Source: an uncultured Lachnospiraceae bacterium (GTDB taxonomy: Bacteria > Bacillota > Clostridia > Lachnospirales > Lachnospiraceae). Taken from it: a stretch of 47,432 nt of DNA. Each line of letters opens with the position of its first letter. Positions within the stretch are counted from its first letter, which is position 1. The notes under the pieces are model-generated. The model saw only the letters and a program-made list of their open reading frames with translations, was not told the origin of the DNA and ran no database searches. This document shows positions 33,574 through 41,525 of the stretch, in pieces. A program made the translations under genes and the position numbers. The stretch covers positions 1 through 47,432 of the forward strand of contig CAKSBI010000018.1 in the NCBI GenBank assembly GCA_934437985.1, read 5' to 3'.

Positions 33574-33602
33574 AATATATGTACAAGCGTGATTTTTATG
33601 AC
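33574..33602 (-). promoter_or_regulatory. Candidate SigE-type promoter of the spoIIIA operon
   Basis: On the minus strand GTCATAAA (33602–33595) and CATATATT (33581–33574) are 13 bases apart, close to the Bacillus SigE pattern of a TCATATT-like -35 and a CATACAAT-like -10. spoIIIA is SigE-controlled in Bacillus subtilis. No SigA-type promoter is evident on this strand here. Confidence 0.5.
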
Positions 33603-33612
33603 TATATTGTTT

Positions 33613-33642
33613 TTGACATAATAAGCCTTACTGTGATAGAAT
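33613..33642 (+). promoter_or_regulatory. aroE promoter (SigA type, extended -10)
   Basis: A perfect TTGACA (33613–33618) and TAGAAT (33637–33642) are 18 bases apart, with TG one base before the -10. It starts 10 bases from the -35 of the divergent spoIIIA promoter, so the two may interfere. Confidence 0.65.
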
Positions 33643-33685
33643 TCTTGCGTAATTATCCAATATAAATAAGCGGAGGTTTTTCAAC

Positions 33686-34465
33686 ATGGAATACGGACTT
33701 ATCGGAGAAAAGCTCGGGCACAGCTATTCCAAAGTAATACACGAAATGATAGCAGATTATACATATGAGCTCCATCCTGTATCAAGGGAGGATTTCAGGG
33801 ATTTTATGACTAATAAGCCATTCAGGGCAATCAATGTAACAATTCCATACAAGCAGGATGTTATTCCATATCTTGACAGTCTTGATGACAACGCCAGAAA
33901 TATCGGTGCTGTCAACACTATTGTATGTGAAGATGGCAGATATGTCGGCCATAATACTGATTTTGCGGGATTCCTGTATATGGTCAGAAAGTATAAGGTA
34001 GAAGTCTGTGGGAAAAAGGTTCTTGTTCTTGGGAAAGGCGGTGCATCAAAGGCAATAATTGCCGTACTCAGATCACTTAATGCCGCCAGCATACTCACAG
34101 TGTATTATAAGGAATCAGAGGATTCGATTACATATGAAGAATGTATCGCAAGGCATTCAGATGCAGATGTTATTGTCAATACGACACCTGTCGGGATGTA
34201 CCCGGATTCAGATGCTTCACCGCTTGACCTTACACCATTTACTAATTGTAAGGCTGTACTTGATATTATCTACAATCCAATTGAGACAGCTCTCGTAAGA
34301 CAGGCACGTAAGCTTGGAATGACAGGTGCCACAGGACTTGAGATGCTGACTGCACAGGCAGTATACGCTTCAGAATTTTTCCAGAATAAAAAAATGTGTG
34401 CATCCGATGATGAATACACACAGCTTATTGACAGGATAACCGAAACGGTCGCGGCTTCACTATGA
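33686..34465 (+). CDS. aroE: Shikimate dehydrogenase
   Basis: A 259-residue NADP-dependent enzyme reducing 3-dehydroshikimate to shikimate. The substrate domain shows LIGEKLGHSYSKVIHE (serines binding shikimate), INVTIPYKQDV with the catalytic Lys, and GHNTDFAGF with the catalytic Asp. The cofactor domain shows VLGKGGASKAI and VNTTPVGMYPD, and AQAVYASEFF near the end carries the conserved Gln. GKGGA in place of GAGGA is a small variation. CGGAGG lies 10 bases before the ATG. It is a single-gene plus-strand unit, divergent from spoIIIA and convergent with the EAL gene; another gene of the pathway, aroA, is 6 kb away. Confidence 0.94.
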   Translation: MEYGLIGEKLGHSYSKVIHEMIADYTYELHPVSREDFRDFMTNKPFRAINVTIPYKQDVIPYLDSLDDNARNIGAVNTIVCEDGRYVGHNTDFAGFLYMVRKYKVEVCGKKVLVLGKGGASKAIIAVLRSLNAASILTVYYKESEDSITYEECIARHSDADVIVNTTPVGMYPDSDASPLDLTPFTNCKAVLDIIYNPIETALVRQARKLGMTGATGLEMLTAQAVYASEFFQNKKMCASDDEYTQLIDRITETVAASL

Positions 34466-34519
34466 TGGTGAGCCGTCATGACGGTCATTCCATTCATGCC
34501 ATTGCCCGGATCAGTGCCG

Positions 34520-36826
34520 TTATTCCCTGTCACCCATTATTGAGTACTTTTCTTCAAATTCATCTGCAGGGACAGGCTTTGAAAAATAATATCCCTGAAT
34601 TATATCACAGCCTATTCCTGTAAGATAATCTATCTGCGCTTGTGTTTCCACACCTTCAGTAACAGTTACAAGCCCAAGCTGTTTGGACATTGCCATAACA
34701 GAATTAAGGATAATGCGGCTCCTGTCACTATGCATGGTTTCACCAAGAAATCCCATATCTATCTTGATAACATCAACCATAAGGTCCTTAAGCGTGTTAA
34801 GGGAAGAATAACCACTTCCAAAATCATCAATCTCAATACAGAAGCCATACCTGTGCAGCTTTTCAAGCACGTCCTTCTGAATAACAATGTTATTCATCAT
34901 TGCTGTCTCAGTCAGCTCAAGCTTAAGTCTTGACGGATCAATGCCATATTTCTCTACAAGCCCTGTGAACGTCTTATATATATCAATATAATAGAAGTCC
35001 TTTGGGGATATATTAACCGATATATGAAGCTCTTCCCTGCCTGCATCCTTCCACGTCTTAAGCTGCCTGCAGGCGCACTCCCATATATACCTGTCAAGCC
35101 TGTATATAATTCCCGTATTCTCGAATACCGGTATGAATTCCCCCGGTGATATCATGCCCCTGTCAGGATGTACCCACCTGACAAGTGCCTCAGCACCAAG
35201 AAGTATATGGCCGGCAGTAGAAACCTGCGGCTGGAGATACATCCTGAACTGTCCATCCTCAATTGCCTTTTCAAATTCAGTAAGAAGATATCCCTGCTCC
35301 CTTATCTCCCTGCTCATGCCCTCATCATAATAGCAGACAATATTCTCAAGGTCATCCTTACTCTTTTGTATGGCAAGAATAGCCCTGTCGCACATAACAG
35401 TTATCTCCATACTGTTATCAACAATCTCATATATCCCAATATGCGTATGCATACTGTACACGCTGTTATGTGCCATATCAGATAACTCATTTGTGATACG
35501 GTCAAATATATGTATATCAAAGTCTGTCTTCTTCATACATATTGCAAATCTGTCGGCTGTCAGCCTGCCATATATGGATGCCCCATCCATATACTGCCTT
35601 AACAGTTCAGATGTACGTATGAGTATGCTGTCTCCGGTATCTGTTCCAAACAACTCATTAACCAGCTTAAAGTTCCTTATATCGGATACTATCATATATC
35701 TCCGGACATCCGGCTCTTCATCTATGACCTTGCGAACCCTTTCAAAAAAACCGTTACGGTTAAGGCATCCTGTAACACTGTCATGCGTAGCCCTGAACCT
35801 TTCACGCTTAAGGCTGTTATACGAATCAGTAATATCATGCGTATGAAAATAACATCCTATGTAATGCTGCTTTTTGTCAAATATTGGATAGTATGTTATC
35901 TCATACATACTGCTTCCACCATCTTCTTTTACCTCATTGTTCCATGTAAATGTATCAATCGCACTGGCATCCCTGCCATCAAGCCAGCGTCTGAACTTTT
36001 CATCTGCACTGTTCCCCGGACCCTGTACATTGAAAAAATCAGCCCCCCGGTTATTGCAGTATATACATCTGTTCTCAGAATCAAAGCAAACGATACCATC
36101 ATTAAGCTCTTTTATAGAGCTGTCAAGAATACTGGCTATCATTCCCTTTGGTATATGATACAAAGAGAAAAACGCAATTATGAATGACATGCATACATAC
36201 AATATGCTTGACAGATCCAATGTCATATCAAAAAATACATACCCAAAATTAGCAGTAATTACCAATCCAAGACAAAGCAGTATACATAAATATCTTATCC
36301 GGTATACCGGGACAGAATGTATGACCTTATACAAAAATGTAAGAATGACCATCAGCAGTACGATATGGACTAACACCTCATGGACCATATACACAGCCGT
36401 CATATCATATTTTGAATAACAGTGGTCTATACCATGTATTGAAGACCACTTCATAACAAATACATGGCCTGTCCATGCATTTATTACCATTGATATTGTG
36501 TCTAACCCGGCGGCAATATATACGATACACTTGACAGGCTGTACCTCAAATCCTGTTCCTGTGTATCTCTGTGCATATAACAGCAAAACAATTGCAAGCC
36601 AGTCCGTAACCGCAAGATACAGTCCATAATACAGCGCCGCCTGGAACCTGTCTGTTATACATACTGATAATGTATTAAATACCATTGCAATAATTCCAAG
36701 CATGTAAAGAGCCTGTATAAGCGGTCTGGTCTTTATACTGAATCCTGACATCCTGAAGATACCACAGATCATAAGAATAACAAGAATGCATGATATTAAT
36801 GTGAATAAAATAACCATTCCCCTCAA
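34520..36826 (-). CDS. 7TM sensor protein with PAS, degenerate GGDEF and intact EAL domain
   Basis: A 768-residue membrane protein. Residues 1–230 contain about seven helices of the histidine-kinase 7TM type (starting VILFTLISCILVILMICGI). Residues 235–340 form a PAS-like domain (LNDGIVCFDSENRCIYCNNRGADFFN). A GGDEF domain starts at HDSVTGCLNRNGF, but its active motif reads TADRF at about 422–426, so cyclase activity should be lost. The EAL domain keeps all key residues: EALVRW, SVNIS, LELTET, IDDFGSG, VIKID, TEGVE and QGYYF. It should be a c-di-GMP phosphodiesterase controlled by an external or membrane signal, perhaps with GTP binding by the GGDEF part. Candidate promoter at 36855–36883. 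Confidence 0.88.
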   Translation of the reverse strand: MRGMVILFTLISCILVILMICGIFRMSGFSIKTRPLIQALYMLGIIAMVFNTLSVCITDRFQAALYYGLYLAVTDWLAIVLLLYAQRYTGTGFEVQPVKCIVYIAAGLDTISMVINAWTGHVFVMKWSSIHGIDHCYSKYDMTAVYMVHEVLVHIVLLMVILTFLYKVIHSVPVYRIRYLCILLCLGLVITANFGYVFFDMTLDLSSILYVCMSFIIAFFSLYHIPKGMIASILDSSIKELNDGIVCFDSENRCIYCNNRGADFFNVQGPGNSADEKFRRWLDGRDASAIDTFTWNNEVKEDGGSSMYEITYYPIFDKKQHYIGCYFHTHDITDSYNSLKRERFRATHDSVTGCLNRNGFFERVRKVIDEEPDVRRYMIVSDIRNFKLVNELFGTDTGDSILIRTSELLRQYMDGASIYGRLTADRFAICMKKTDFDIHIFDRITNELSDMAHNSVYSMHTHIGIYEIVDNSMEITVMCDRAILAIQKSKDDLENIVCYYDEGMSREIREQGYLLTEFEKAIEDGQFRMYLQPQVSTAGHILLGAEALVRWVHPDRGMISPGEFIPVFENTGIIYRLDRYIWECACRQLKTWKDAGREELHISVNISPKDFYYIDIYKTFTGLVEKYGIDPSRLKLELTETAMMNNIVIQKDVLEKLHRYGFCIEIDDFGSGYSSLNTLKDLMVDVIKIDMGFLGETMHSDRSRIILNSVMAMSKQLGLVTVTEGVETQAQIDYLTGIGCDIIQGYYFSKPVPADEFEEKYSIMGDRE

Positions 36827-36854
36827 CTCCCATCCATGGTCTGTTTATTCTTTC

Positions 36855-36883
36855 ATAATATCATGCAAATAATTCTTTTTCAA
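36855..36883 (-). promoter_or_regulatory. Candidate promoter of the EAL-protein gene
   Basis: On the minus strand TTGAAA (36883–36878) and TATTAT (36860–36855) are 17 bases apart, both 5/6 matches, about 30 bases before the start codon. The leader would be very short, so there is no room for a c-di-GMP riboswitch. Confidence 0.5.
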
Positions 36884-36889
36884 GATATG

Positions 36890-36917
36890 GTTAATAAAAT
36901 ATTAAAATTTTATTAAC
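36890..36917. repeat. AT-only inverted repeat over the DUF815 stop codon
   Basis: GTTAATAAAAT (36890–36900) is the exact reverse complement of ATTTTATTAAC (36907–36917), with a 6-base spacer. It covers the stop codon of the DUF815 gene and ends just before the EAL-gene promoter. An A-run in the mRNA precedes it and no U-run follows, so termination would be weak at best. Confidence 0.45.
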
Positions 36918-38226
36918 TTTTTTTATCCTGTTCAGACAACAATGATATAACCATCTGCCTTGCTGCCCTTCCCGAAAATCCTCCATTAGACAGACTCCAT
37001 CTGTTAGCCTCAAGCAATAATTCCTCTTCACTTACCTTAAGCTCAGGATACTGCTTTGCAATTCCACGTACTATATCATCATATTCCTTCTTGGCAGGAC
37101 GTCCATAATATATTGTAAGACCAAATCTTGCAGCAAGCGACAGCTTCTCCTGCATTGTATCACTGTGGTGGATATCCATATCCATATCGTCACGGTCTTT
37201 CCAGGATTCCTTTACAAGATGCCTTCTGTTAGAGGTTGCATATATCAGGACATTGTCAGGACGTATCTCAAGACCGCCTTCAATCACTGCCTTGAGGTAC
37301 TTGTACTCAATCTCGAAGTCCTCAAATGACAGGTCATCCATATATATAATAAACTTATAATTTCTGTCCTTTACCATCTCTATAACCTTTGACAGGTCCT
37401 TGAACTGATGCTTGTATACTTCAATTATCCTGAGACCATCATCATAATACTCATTAAGGATAGCCTTAATGCTTGTTGATTTGCCTGTACCGCTGTCACC
37501 GCAGAGCAGCACATTATTAGCAAGCTTCCCCTCTACAAATGCCTTCGTATTACCAACAAGCTGCTTCTTCTGGCTCTCGTATCCAATAATATCATCAAGC
37601 CTTATGTCAGCGGTATTAGTAATCGGTTCAAGTATTGTCTCCCCATCAATATTCTTAATCCTGAATGCTTTATTAAGGCCATACATACCTACACCATATG
37701 TTTTATAAAAGCCTGTCACAATCTCATAAAGCCTGTCTGCACTGTCACATCCATCAAGTTTGGAGGATAACTCTTTTACGCAGTTACTCACACTCTTATT
37801 AAACCTGCGTTCAGGCTTAACAAGTGATTTATAATTAGTTATCCTGCTGAAGCAGTTGATTCCAAGCTCTCTTTCAATAGCCGAAAAATCATAATTCAAT
37901 ATATTGTGGAAATGCATCAGGTCTTCTTTTACAAATTCATTGACTGTTCCATCCTGTGCCCCTGTCCTCTCACATGTGATGGTAAACGGATTCTCACCGG
38001 ACGCAAGAATATACGCAATATAATTCTGCCACAGATTACCATCAAATCCATAATCAGTAGCAACATCAAGCAGCTTATTAACCTGTTCGTATATTCTTCC
38101 TGTTATGGCAGCCCTGTCATATTCCTTATCATTTTCATAATCCCTGAATATACTTCCCATCTCACTAAGTATCGTATCTTTTATATTATCCCTGTATATT
38201 ATTATCTCTTCTATATCTCTATACAT
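36913..38226 (-). CDS. DUF815 family ATP-binding protein
   Basis: A 437-residue P-loop protein of the DUF815 group (AAA-like). Residues 1–190 are helical and family-variable. The ATPase core follows: YESQKKQLVGNTKAFVEGKLANNVLLCGDSGTGKSTSIKAIL (Walker A within), FIIYMDDLSFEDFE as Walker B, VLIYATSNRRHLV as sensor 1, and a C-terminal NGGFSGRAARQMV with a possible arginine sensor. The cellular role of the family is not established. I chose the ATG at 38226 with TGGAG 8 bases upstream. It starts 63 bases after argS and is probably co-transcribed. Confidence 0.88.
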   Translation of the reverse strand: MYRDIEEIIIYRDNIKDTILSEMGSIFRDYENDKEYDRAAITGRIYEQVNKLLDVATDYGFDGNLWQNYIAYILASGENPFTITCERTGAQDGTVNEFVKEDLMHFHNILNYDFSAIERELGINCFSRITNYKSLVKPERRFNKSVSNCVKELSSKLDGCDSADRLYEIVTGFYKTYGVGMYGLNKAFRIKNIDGETILEPITNTADIRLDDIIGYESQKKQLVGNTKAFVEGKLANNVLLCGDSGTGKSTSIKAILNEYYDDGLRIIEVYKHQFKDLSKVIEMVKDRNYKFIIYMDDLSFEDFEIEYKYLKAVIEGGLEIRPDNVLIYATSNRRHLVKESWKDRDDMDMDIHHSDTMQEKLSLAARFGLTIYYGRPAKKEYDDIVRGIAKQYPELKVSEEELLLEANRWSLSNGGFSGRAARQMVISLLSEQDKKS

Positions 38227-38288
38227 AGCTATTACTCCATTCTTCTGTCTGCATAACATTTACAGAGCCTCAAAAACCATCATGCATG

Positions 38289-40058
38289 TCACATCTTCTC
38301 CGGTGCCCCGAACCCAAGCAGGTCGATACACTGGACAAGAACGTCTTTGACAAGCTTAAGAAGCGCAATCCATGACTTCTTCCTATCCTCATCAGGCTCT
38401 GACAGTATCTTATTACCATGGTAAAAGCTGTTAAATGCATCTGCAAGCTCGTAGATATACTGACATACCTTATGCGGTGCATTATCTGTATACGCCTGTT
38501 CTATCATCTCGTTATACCTTACAAGCTGTAGCATGACATTAACCTCTGTGTCATTGGCAGGTGCAATAATACTGTTACATGAATCAGGGTTTCCGCCCTC
38601 ACCGGCAAATCTGTTAAGCACTGACTTGATCCTGACAATCGAATAAAGGATGTATGGACCCGTATTACCCTCAAATGAAGTAAATCTGTCCACATCAAAG
38701 ATATAATCCTTGGAAGCCTGGTTTGACAGATCACCATACTTAAGTGCAGACAGCCCGACCATAGCCGCTACCTGTCTTGCCTCATCCTCTTCCATCTCCC
38801 TGTTCTCCATAATTCTGTTATACACAGCTTCATTAATCTCAGAGATAAGTGTCTCCAGCCTTAACACACCACCATCCCTTGTCTTAAATGGCTTACCATC
38901 TTTTCCATTCATTGTCCCGAAGCCGACAAATACAAGTCCCGTATCATCAGTAACAAGCCCTGTCTTACGTGCACATCTGAATACCTGGTCAAAATGAAGC
39001 TCCTGTCTCTTATCAACAACATATATTATCTCATCTGCATCAAACAGCTTCACACGCTCTATAATTGTTGCAAGGTCAGTTGTCTCATAGTTAGTTGCAC
39101 CATTTGACTTGATAATGATACATGGCGGAATCTCTTTTTTATCCTCCGGCTGTTTTACATCAACAACAAGTGCGCCGTCACTCTCATATGCATATCCCTT
39201 TTCCTTCATCATGGCAACCATATCCGGGATATACTTCTGGGCGTCACTCTCCTTCTTCCAAAGGTCAAACTCAACATTAAGCTTCTCATAATTCTTACGT
39301 ATATCCGCAACCGATACGTCAATTATATGCTGCCAGAGTGCCCTGTAGCCTTTACGTCCTGCCTGAAGCTCTGCTGTAGCCTGCTGTGCCTTCGTAAGAT
39401 ACTCCGGGTGCTCCTTTGAATATCCGCTTGCATATGGATATATCTGCTCAAGCTCACCCATTGTAAACGGTGCTTCCTCAGGATATTCCCCTTTAAATGA
39501 CTCATCAAAATACGGAAGTTCCGGCTTTCTTGCCTCAAGCTCTGTTATAATAAGCCCGATCTGAAGACCCCAGTCCCCAAGATGGACATCACCTATAACC
39601 CTGTGTCCGGCATATTTTGCAATACGCTTGATACTTTCACCAATAATTGCAGCCCTTAAATGTCCTACATGAAGCGGCTTTGCAACATTAGGTCCGCCAT
39701 AATCAATTACAATAGTTTTAGGGTTATCAGTCTTTTCATACCCATAATTCTCATCTGCAGCCATTTTACCAACAAAATCTGCAATATATCCGGGTGCAAG
39801 TGTAATGTTAATAAAGCCCGGCCTTACAGCCTCCACTACCTCAAATATCGGAGCATCCTTTAATAACCCAACGACATCTGCTGCAATATCGAACGGTGCC
39901 TTATGATACTCCTTTGCGGCAGCCATTGCCCCATTACACTGATACTGGCAGAGGTCAGGTCTGTTAGAAGTATGGATAACCCCATATCCCTCATCATATC
40001 CCGCCTTAACAAATGCCGGCTTAACAACCTCTTCAATATAGTCAGTAATCTTCTTCAT
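38289..40058 (-). CDS. argS: Arginyl-tRNA synthetase
   Basis: A 589-residue class I synthetase. The N-terminal additional domain (about 1–110) binds the tRNA D-loop, the HIGH motif appears as HVGHLRAAIIGESIKR, and VFVGFGTMNGKDGKPFKTRDGG replaces the KMSK loop, as in many ArgRS. The C-terminal anticodon domain shows NTGPYILYSIVRIKSVL and ELADAFNSFYHGNKIL. GGATGGAAG precedes the ATG. Only 47 bases separate it from aroA, too short for a T-box leader, and I saw none. Confidence 0.95.
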   Translation of the reverse strand: MKKITDYIEEVVKPAFVKAGYDEGYGVIHTSNRPDLCQYQCNGAMAAAKEYHKAPFDIAADVVGLLKDAPIFEVVEAVRPGFINITLAPGYIADFVGKMAADENYGYEKTDNPKTIVIDYGGPNVAKPLHVGHLRAAIIGESIKRIAKYAGHRVIGDVHLGDWGLQIGLIITELEARKPELPYFDESFKGEYPEEAPFTMGELEQIYPYASGYSKEHPEYLTKAQQATAELQAGRKGYRALWQHIIDVSVADIRKNYEKLNVEFDLWKKESDAQKYIPDMVAMMKEKGYAYESDGALVVDVKQPEDKKEIPPCIIIKSNGATNYETTDLATIIERVKLFDADEIIYVVDKRQELHFDQVFRCARKTGLVTDDTGLVFVGFGTMNGKDGKPFKTRDGGVLRLETLISEINEAVYNRIMENREMEEDEARQVAAMVGLSALKYGDLSNQASKDYIFDVDRFTSFEGNTGPYILYSIVRIKSVLNRFAGEGGNPDSCNSIIAPANDTEVNVMLQLVRYNEMIEQAYTDNAPHKVCQYIYELADAFNSFYHGNKILSEPDEDRKKSWIALLKLVKDVLVQCIDLLGFGAPEKM

Positions 40059-40105
40059 AGTCTTCCATCCTTTTTATATATTTTGTATAAGCCTGAATAT
40101 ATGGC

Positions 40106-41395
40106 TCAATGAGTTATTGAATCCAGAATCCTGAAATAATCAGGAAATGTCTTGGCACAGCACTCCGGATCATCAATAATTATCCCTTCTGCCATAAGTC
40201 CGGTTACTGCAAAAGCCATTGCCATTCTGTGGTCCCCAAACGTATGTATATGTGCACTCTGGGGTTTGCCGGGCGTTATTCTTATTCCATCCTCGTACTC
40301 CCTGGTATCTATACCCATTCTTTCAAGTGCATCCGCTATGGCGGCAAGCCTGTCGGATTCCTGTCCCCGGATATGTGCAACGCCCCTTATAGTAACCTTT
40401 GACGAGGCATATGGCGCTATTGCCGCAAGAGTCATTGTCTGGTCAGAGCAATCACCCATATCAACCTCAATGCCATTAAGCTTTCCTGTTCCCCTTACGG
40501 CAGCTCCGTCCGGTGTGTCATATACCTCACAGCCCATACTCTCAAGTATATCAAGGAATCTTATGTCACCCTGCATGCTTGTCCTGTAAACATCATATAC
40601 AACAGCTTCACGTCCTGTTATTGCAGCCATAGCGTAAAAATAACATGCTGCTGACACATCAGGCTCACACATATATTCTCTTCCTGAATAACCTGCTGCA
40701 GGTACCACATATTCATTCTCCGACGGATTCTCAATATCAATTCCAAAGCTTTCCATTATTTTCTCTGTTATCGCAACATAAGCCTTTGCTTTTCTTTTTC
40801 CTGTAAGCCTGACCTTAAGCCTTCCCTTAAGCATCGGGGCGTTCATAAGAAGTGCACTTAAATACTGGCTGCTGCTGTCAATACTTACAGACACCGAATA
40901 TTCTTCCATGTTTATATTGTTAAGGGCGGGATTACATCTTCCGGTAACCCTGAAAGGTAATGAATATGGTTCCCCAAGATATTCAAATGATGCACCAAGC
41001 CCCTCTAATACTTCAAGCAACTCTGACATCGGCCTCCTGCACATCTGAGGTGAGGCATTAACCGTGTACACACCATCAGACAGCGCAAGCATTGCCGTTA
41101 AAAATCTTGCTGCCGTACCGGCACTCCCTACATCAATTGTCCCTGACCTGACAGGGATATCCCCACCATTTCCCATGATGTATATTCCTTCATCAGTTTC
41201 ATTTATCTCAAATCCAAGGCTGATAAGACTGTTAAGAAAATGAATGGAGTCGTCACTCCTCAGGGTTCCCTTAATAAGTGACCGGCCATCCGCAAGTGCT
41301 GCTATTAAGAGTGCCCGGTTCGTAATGCTCTTTGAACCGGGTACTCTTACTTTAATATCATTATCATTAAGACTCTTTACAAGATACTGTGTCAT
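40106..41395 (-). CDS. aroA: 3-phosphoshikimate 1-carboxyvinyltransferase (EPSP synthase)
   Basis: A 429-residue enzyme joining PEP and shikimate 3-phosphate. Visible are VPGSKSITNRALLIAALADG (Lys and Ser binding substrate), the PEP-binding loop VGSAGTAARFLTAMLA, SSQYLSALLMNAP, GDCSDQTMTLAAIAPYA with the catalytic Asp, and DHRMAMAFAV near the end. The loop reads GSAGT instead of GNAGT, with Ala where many bacterial enzymes have Met or Ile before Arg. I placed the start at the ATG at 41395, which puts KSITNR at the usual distance; an ATG five codons upstream is possible. Neither has a strong ribosome binding site. Confidence 0.92.
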   Translation of the reverse strand: MTQYLVKSLNDNDIKVRVPGSKSITNRALLIAALADGRSLIKGTLRSDDSIHFLNSLISLGFEINETDEGIYIMGNGGDIPVRSGTIDVGSAGTAARFLTAMLALSDGVYTVNASPQMCRRPMSELLEVLEGLGASFEYLGEPYSLPFRVTGRCNPALNNINMEEYSVSVSIDSSSQYLSALLMNAPMLKGRLKVRLTGKRKAKAYVAITEKIMESFGIDIENPSENEYVVPAAGYSGREYMCEPDVSAACYFYAMAAITGREAVVYDVYRTSMQGDIRFLDILESMGCEVYDTPDGAAVRGTGKLNGIEVDMGDCSDQTMTLAAIAPYASSKVTIRGVAHIRGQESDRLAAIADALERMGIDTREYEDGIRITPGKPQSAHIHTFGDHRMAMAFAVTGLMAEGIIIDDPECCAKTFPDYFRILDSITH

Positions 41396-41440
41396 AAAAA
41401 TTAGCACCATCCCAATAATTACTTACATATAGTCAGATAT

Positions 41441-41469
41441 AGGATATAACTTTCTGCTGTCACTGTCAA
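41441..41469 (-). promoter_or_regulatory. Candidate promoter of aroA–argS–DUF815
   Basis: On the minus strand a perfect TTGACA (41469–41464) and TATCCT (41446–41441, 4/6) are 17 bases apart, with a predicted start near 41434 and a leader of about 40 nt. Confidence 0.5.
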
Positions 41470-41525
41470 GAACCGGGGCAATATATCAGCAGTGCGCTTT
41501 TTGCTGCACATTTTATAATCTGCGG

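Noticed and set aside
34473..34484. CCGTCATGACGG palindrome between aroE and the EAL gene as a shared terminator
   Set aside because: The palindrome has no loop bases beyond the stem and no T-run on either side; it may be chance.
36827..36912. Possible c-di-GMP riboswitch before the EAL gene
   Set aside because: The predicted leader is about 20 bases and no GGRA-loop architecture is visible.
40059..40105. Possible T-box leader for argS
   Set aside because: The gap is only 47 bases and has neither a T-box sequence nor a terminator.
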